Of a DNA stretch of 15,703 bases, positions 15,312 through 15,703 are shown piece by piece. A model generated the notes under the pieces. That model saw nothing but the letters and a program-made list of their open reading frames with translations, was not told the origin of the DNA and made no database searches. A program made the position numbers and the translations under genes. Where the stretch lies: assembly GCA_021300125.1 (NCBI GenBank), contig JAJTHX010000321.1, forward strand, positions 1 through 15,703, given 5' to 3'. Positions within the stretch are counted from its first letter, which is position 1. Each line of letters opens with the position of its first letter. The stretch is from Betaproteobacteria bacterium. GTDB taxonomy: Bacteria > Pseudomonadota > Gammaproteobacteria > Burkholderiales > SG8-41.

Positions 15312-15348
15312 AAAAAAAACTCCGCCCGGGATTTGCATCCCGGCGGAG
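15312..15348 (-). terminator. Orphan Rho-independent terminator upstream of pbpG
   Basis: Read on the minus strand, a 12-bp GC-rich stem with a single bulged base (arms 15337-15348 and 15320-15332, loop 15333-15336) is followed immediately by eight T (15312-15319). This is a strong intrinsic terminator on the minus strand only; the plus strand has no T tract. No protein gene on the minus strand ends here, so it must serve either a small RNA made from 15349-15600 or a leader attenuator in front of pbpG. Confidence 0.8.
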
Positions 15349-15597
15349 CTTAAAGAGGCCTCGCAACGACCGGCTCAGCACAGGCCGCGGCGAAAAACTG
15401 GCCTCCGAGGAGGAAAACTGTTACGCCCTTCGCCACCGGATGCCATGCCACCCGGATTCGGGGGATGGCCGCGCAGCCGGAAGACGGAAACAAGCTTAGT
15501 GCCGGCCCCTTACACGAGACTTACTCACACCCCCCTCGCCTGCGGGGACCTTGCTCAGTATGATGTCCCCCTCCGAGTCCCCGATACGCCGCGGATC
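15349..15597. other. Noncoding region between pbpG and the response regulator
   Basis: About 250 nt without a credible gene; the short minus-strand frame overlapping the response regulator is a shadow. It holds several dyads. These include a minus-strand hairpin GCCATCC/GGGTGGC (15447-15469), a direct repeat of the type CCACCGGAT/CCACCCGGAT (15434-15456), and GGGGAC (15544-15549) with GTCCCC (15565-15570) flanking a TATGAT. Together with the terminator at 15312-15348 it may encode a small RNA or a structured leader on the minus strand. I could not match it to a known riboswitch or RNA class, and I found no convincing minus-strand promoter. Confidence 0.4.
15544..15570 (+). promoter_or_regulatory. 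Candidate -10 of the response regulator gene inside an inverted repeat
   Basis: TATGAT (15559-15564, 5 of 6 match to TATAAT) lies 33 nt before the ATG and is enclosed by the inverted repeat GGGGAC (15544-15549) and GTCCCC (15565-15570). No good -35 is at 16-18 bp, which would suit an activated or autoregulated promoter. The repeat is seen directly; the regulatory role is inferred. Confidence 0.3.
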
Positions 15598-15703
15598 ATG
15601 CGTCTGCTCATCGTTGAAGACCACCCGATACTCGCCGACGGCCTGATCAAGGCCCTGAAGTCTGCAGACTATGCGGTGGACCACGCCCCCAGCGGCGAAG
15701 CCG
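15598..15703 (+). CDS. OmpR-type two-component response regulator (N-terminal part)
   Basis: The first 35 residues of a receiver domain, cut by the right edge. The opening MRLLIVEDHPILADGLIKAL shows the paired acidic residues (E7, D8) that hold Mg2+ in receiver domains. The following Y-AVDHA-SGEA is typical of QseB/TctD/PmrA-like OmpR-family regulators. The phospho-acceptor Asp and the DNA-binding domain lie beyond the window, so the output type is inferred from this N-terminal style only. A histidine kinase gene probably follows. There is no strong Shine-Dalgarno before the ATG; a candidate -10 inside an inverted repeat lies 33 nt upstream. It is transcribed away from pbpG. Confidence 0.85.
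   Translation, partial: MRLLIVEDHPILADGLIKALKSADYAVDHAPSGEA

Noticed and set aside
15421..15480. Possible tRNA or known riboswitch in the noncoding region
   Set aside because: No GTTCRANYC T-loop or cloverleaf could be built, and the cobalamin, glycine, c-di-GMP and 6S consensus elements I tried do not fit.
15490..15515. Sigma54-like promoter on the minus strand (GGCAC and TTGT at the right spacing)
   Set aside because: The essential GC of the -12 element reads GT, and the first base of TGGCAC is changed. Not good enough to report as a promoter.

Overview
The window is GC-rich (roughly two-thirds G+C by eye), gene-dense DNA from a proteobacterium. It is most likely a betaproteobacterium of the Burkholderiales/Rhodocyclales type. 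The reasons are a Bug-family solute receptor next to a catabolic cluster, a DUF4124-like C-terminus, a DegQ-type protease with betaproteobacterial features, and G/C-biased codon third positions. This placement is an inference. There are 13 supported coding regions, two of them cut by the window edges. I see no rRNA, tRNA, CRISPR array, transposase or integrase.

Left part (about 300-8400): a LysR-type regulator faces away from a five-gene plus-strand unit. That unit encodes a TcuA-like FAD dehydrogenase, three consecutive MmgE/PrpD-family proteins and a Bug/TctC-type periplasmic receptor. Gaps inside the unit are 5, 51, 129 and 41 nt, and a strong Rho-independent terminator follows it. The divergent promoter region holds a good sigma70-like promoter with a near-palindrome just upstream of the -35. 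The 129-nt gap is almost filled by a twin-hairpin REP-like element. The likely theme is uptake and catabolism of a di- or tricarboxylate: the receptor captures it, the flavoenzyme oxidises it, and the MmgE/PrpD proteins dehydrate, isomerise, epimerise or decarboxylate the product. The substrate cannot be read from the sequence. The third paralogue has lost part of the conserved DDxH motif.

Middle part (about 8460-11970): a fused multi-spanning membrane/spermidine-synthase-like protein is followed by a periplasmic Do/DegQ-type serine protease with two PDZ domains. The protease ends one nucleotide from the stop of a minus-strand MFS transporter.

Right part (about 11970-15703): reading leftward on the minus strand are a D-alanyl-D-alanine endopeptidase (PbpG/PBP7 type), EgtD (histidine trimethylation, ergothioneine pathway) and the MFS transporter. 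No EgtB partner is visible. A 362-nt noncoding region separates pbpG from a rightward OmpR-type response regulator that runs off the end. This region contains a minus-strand Rho-independent terminator with an eight-base T tract that belongs to no visible gene. It suggests a small RNA or an attenuated leader, and it is one of the least explained parts of the window.
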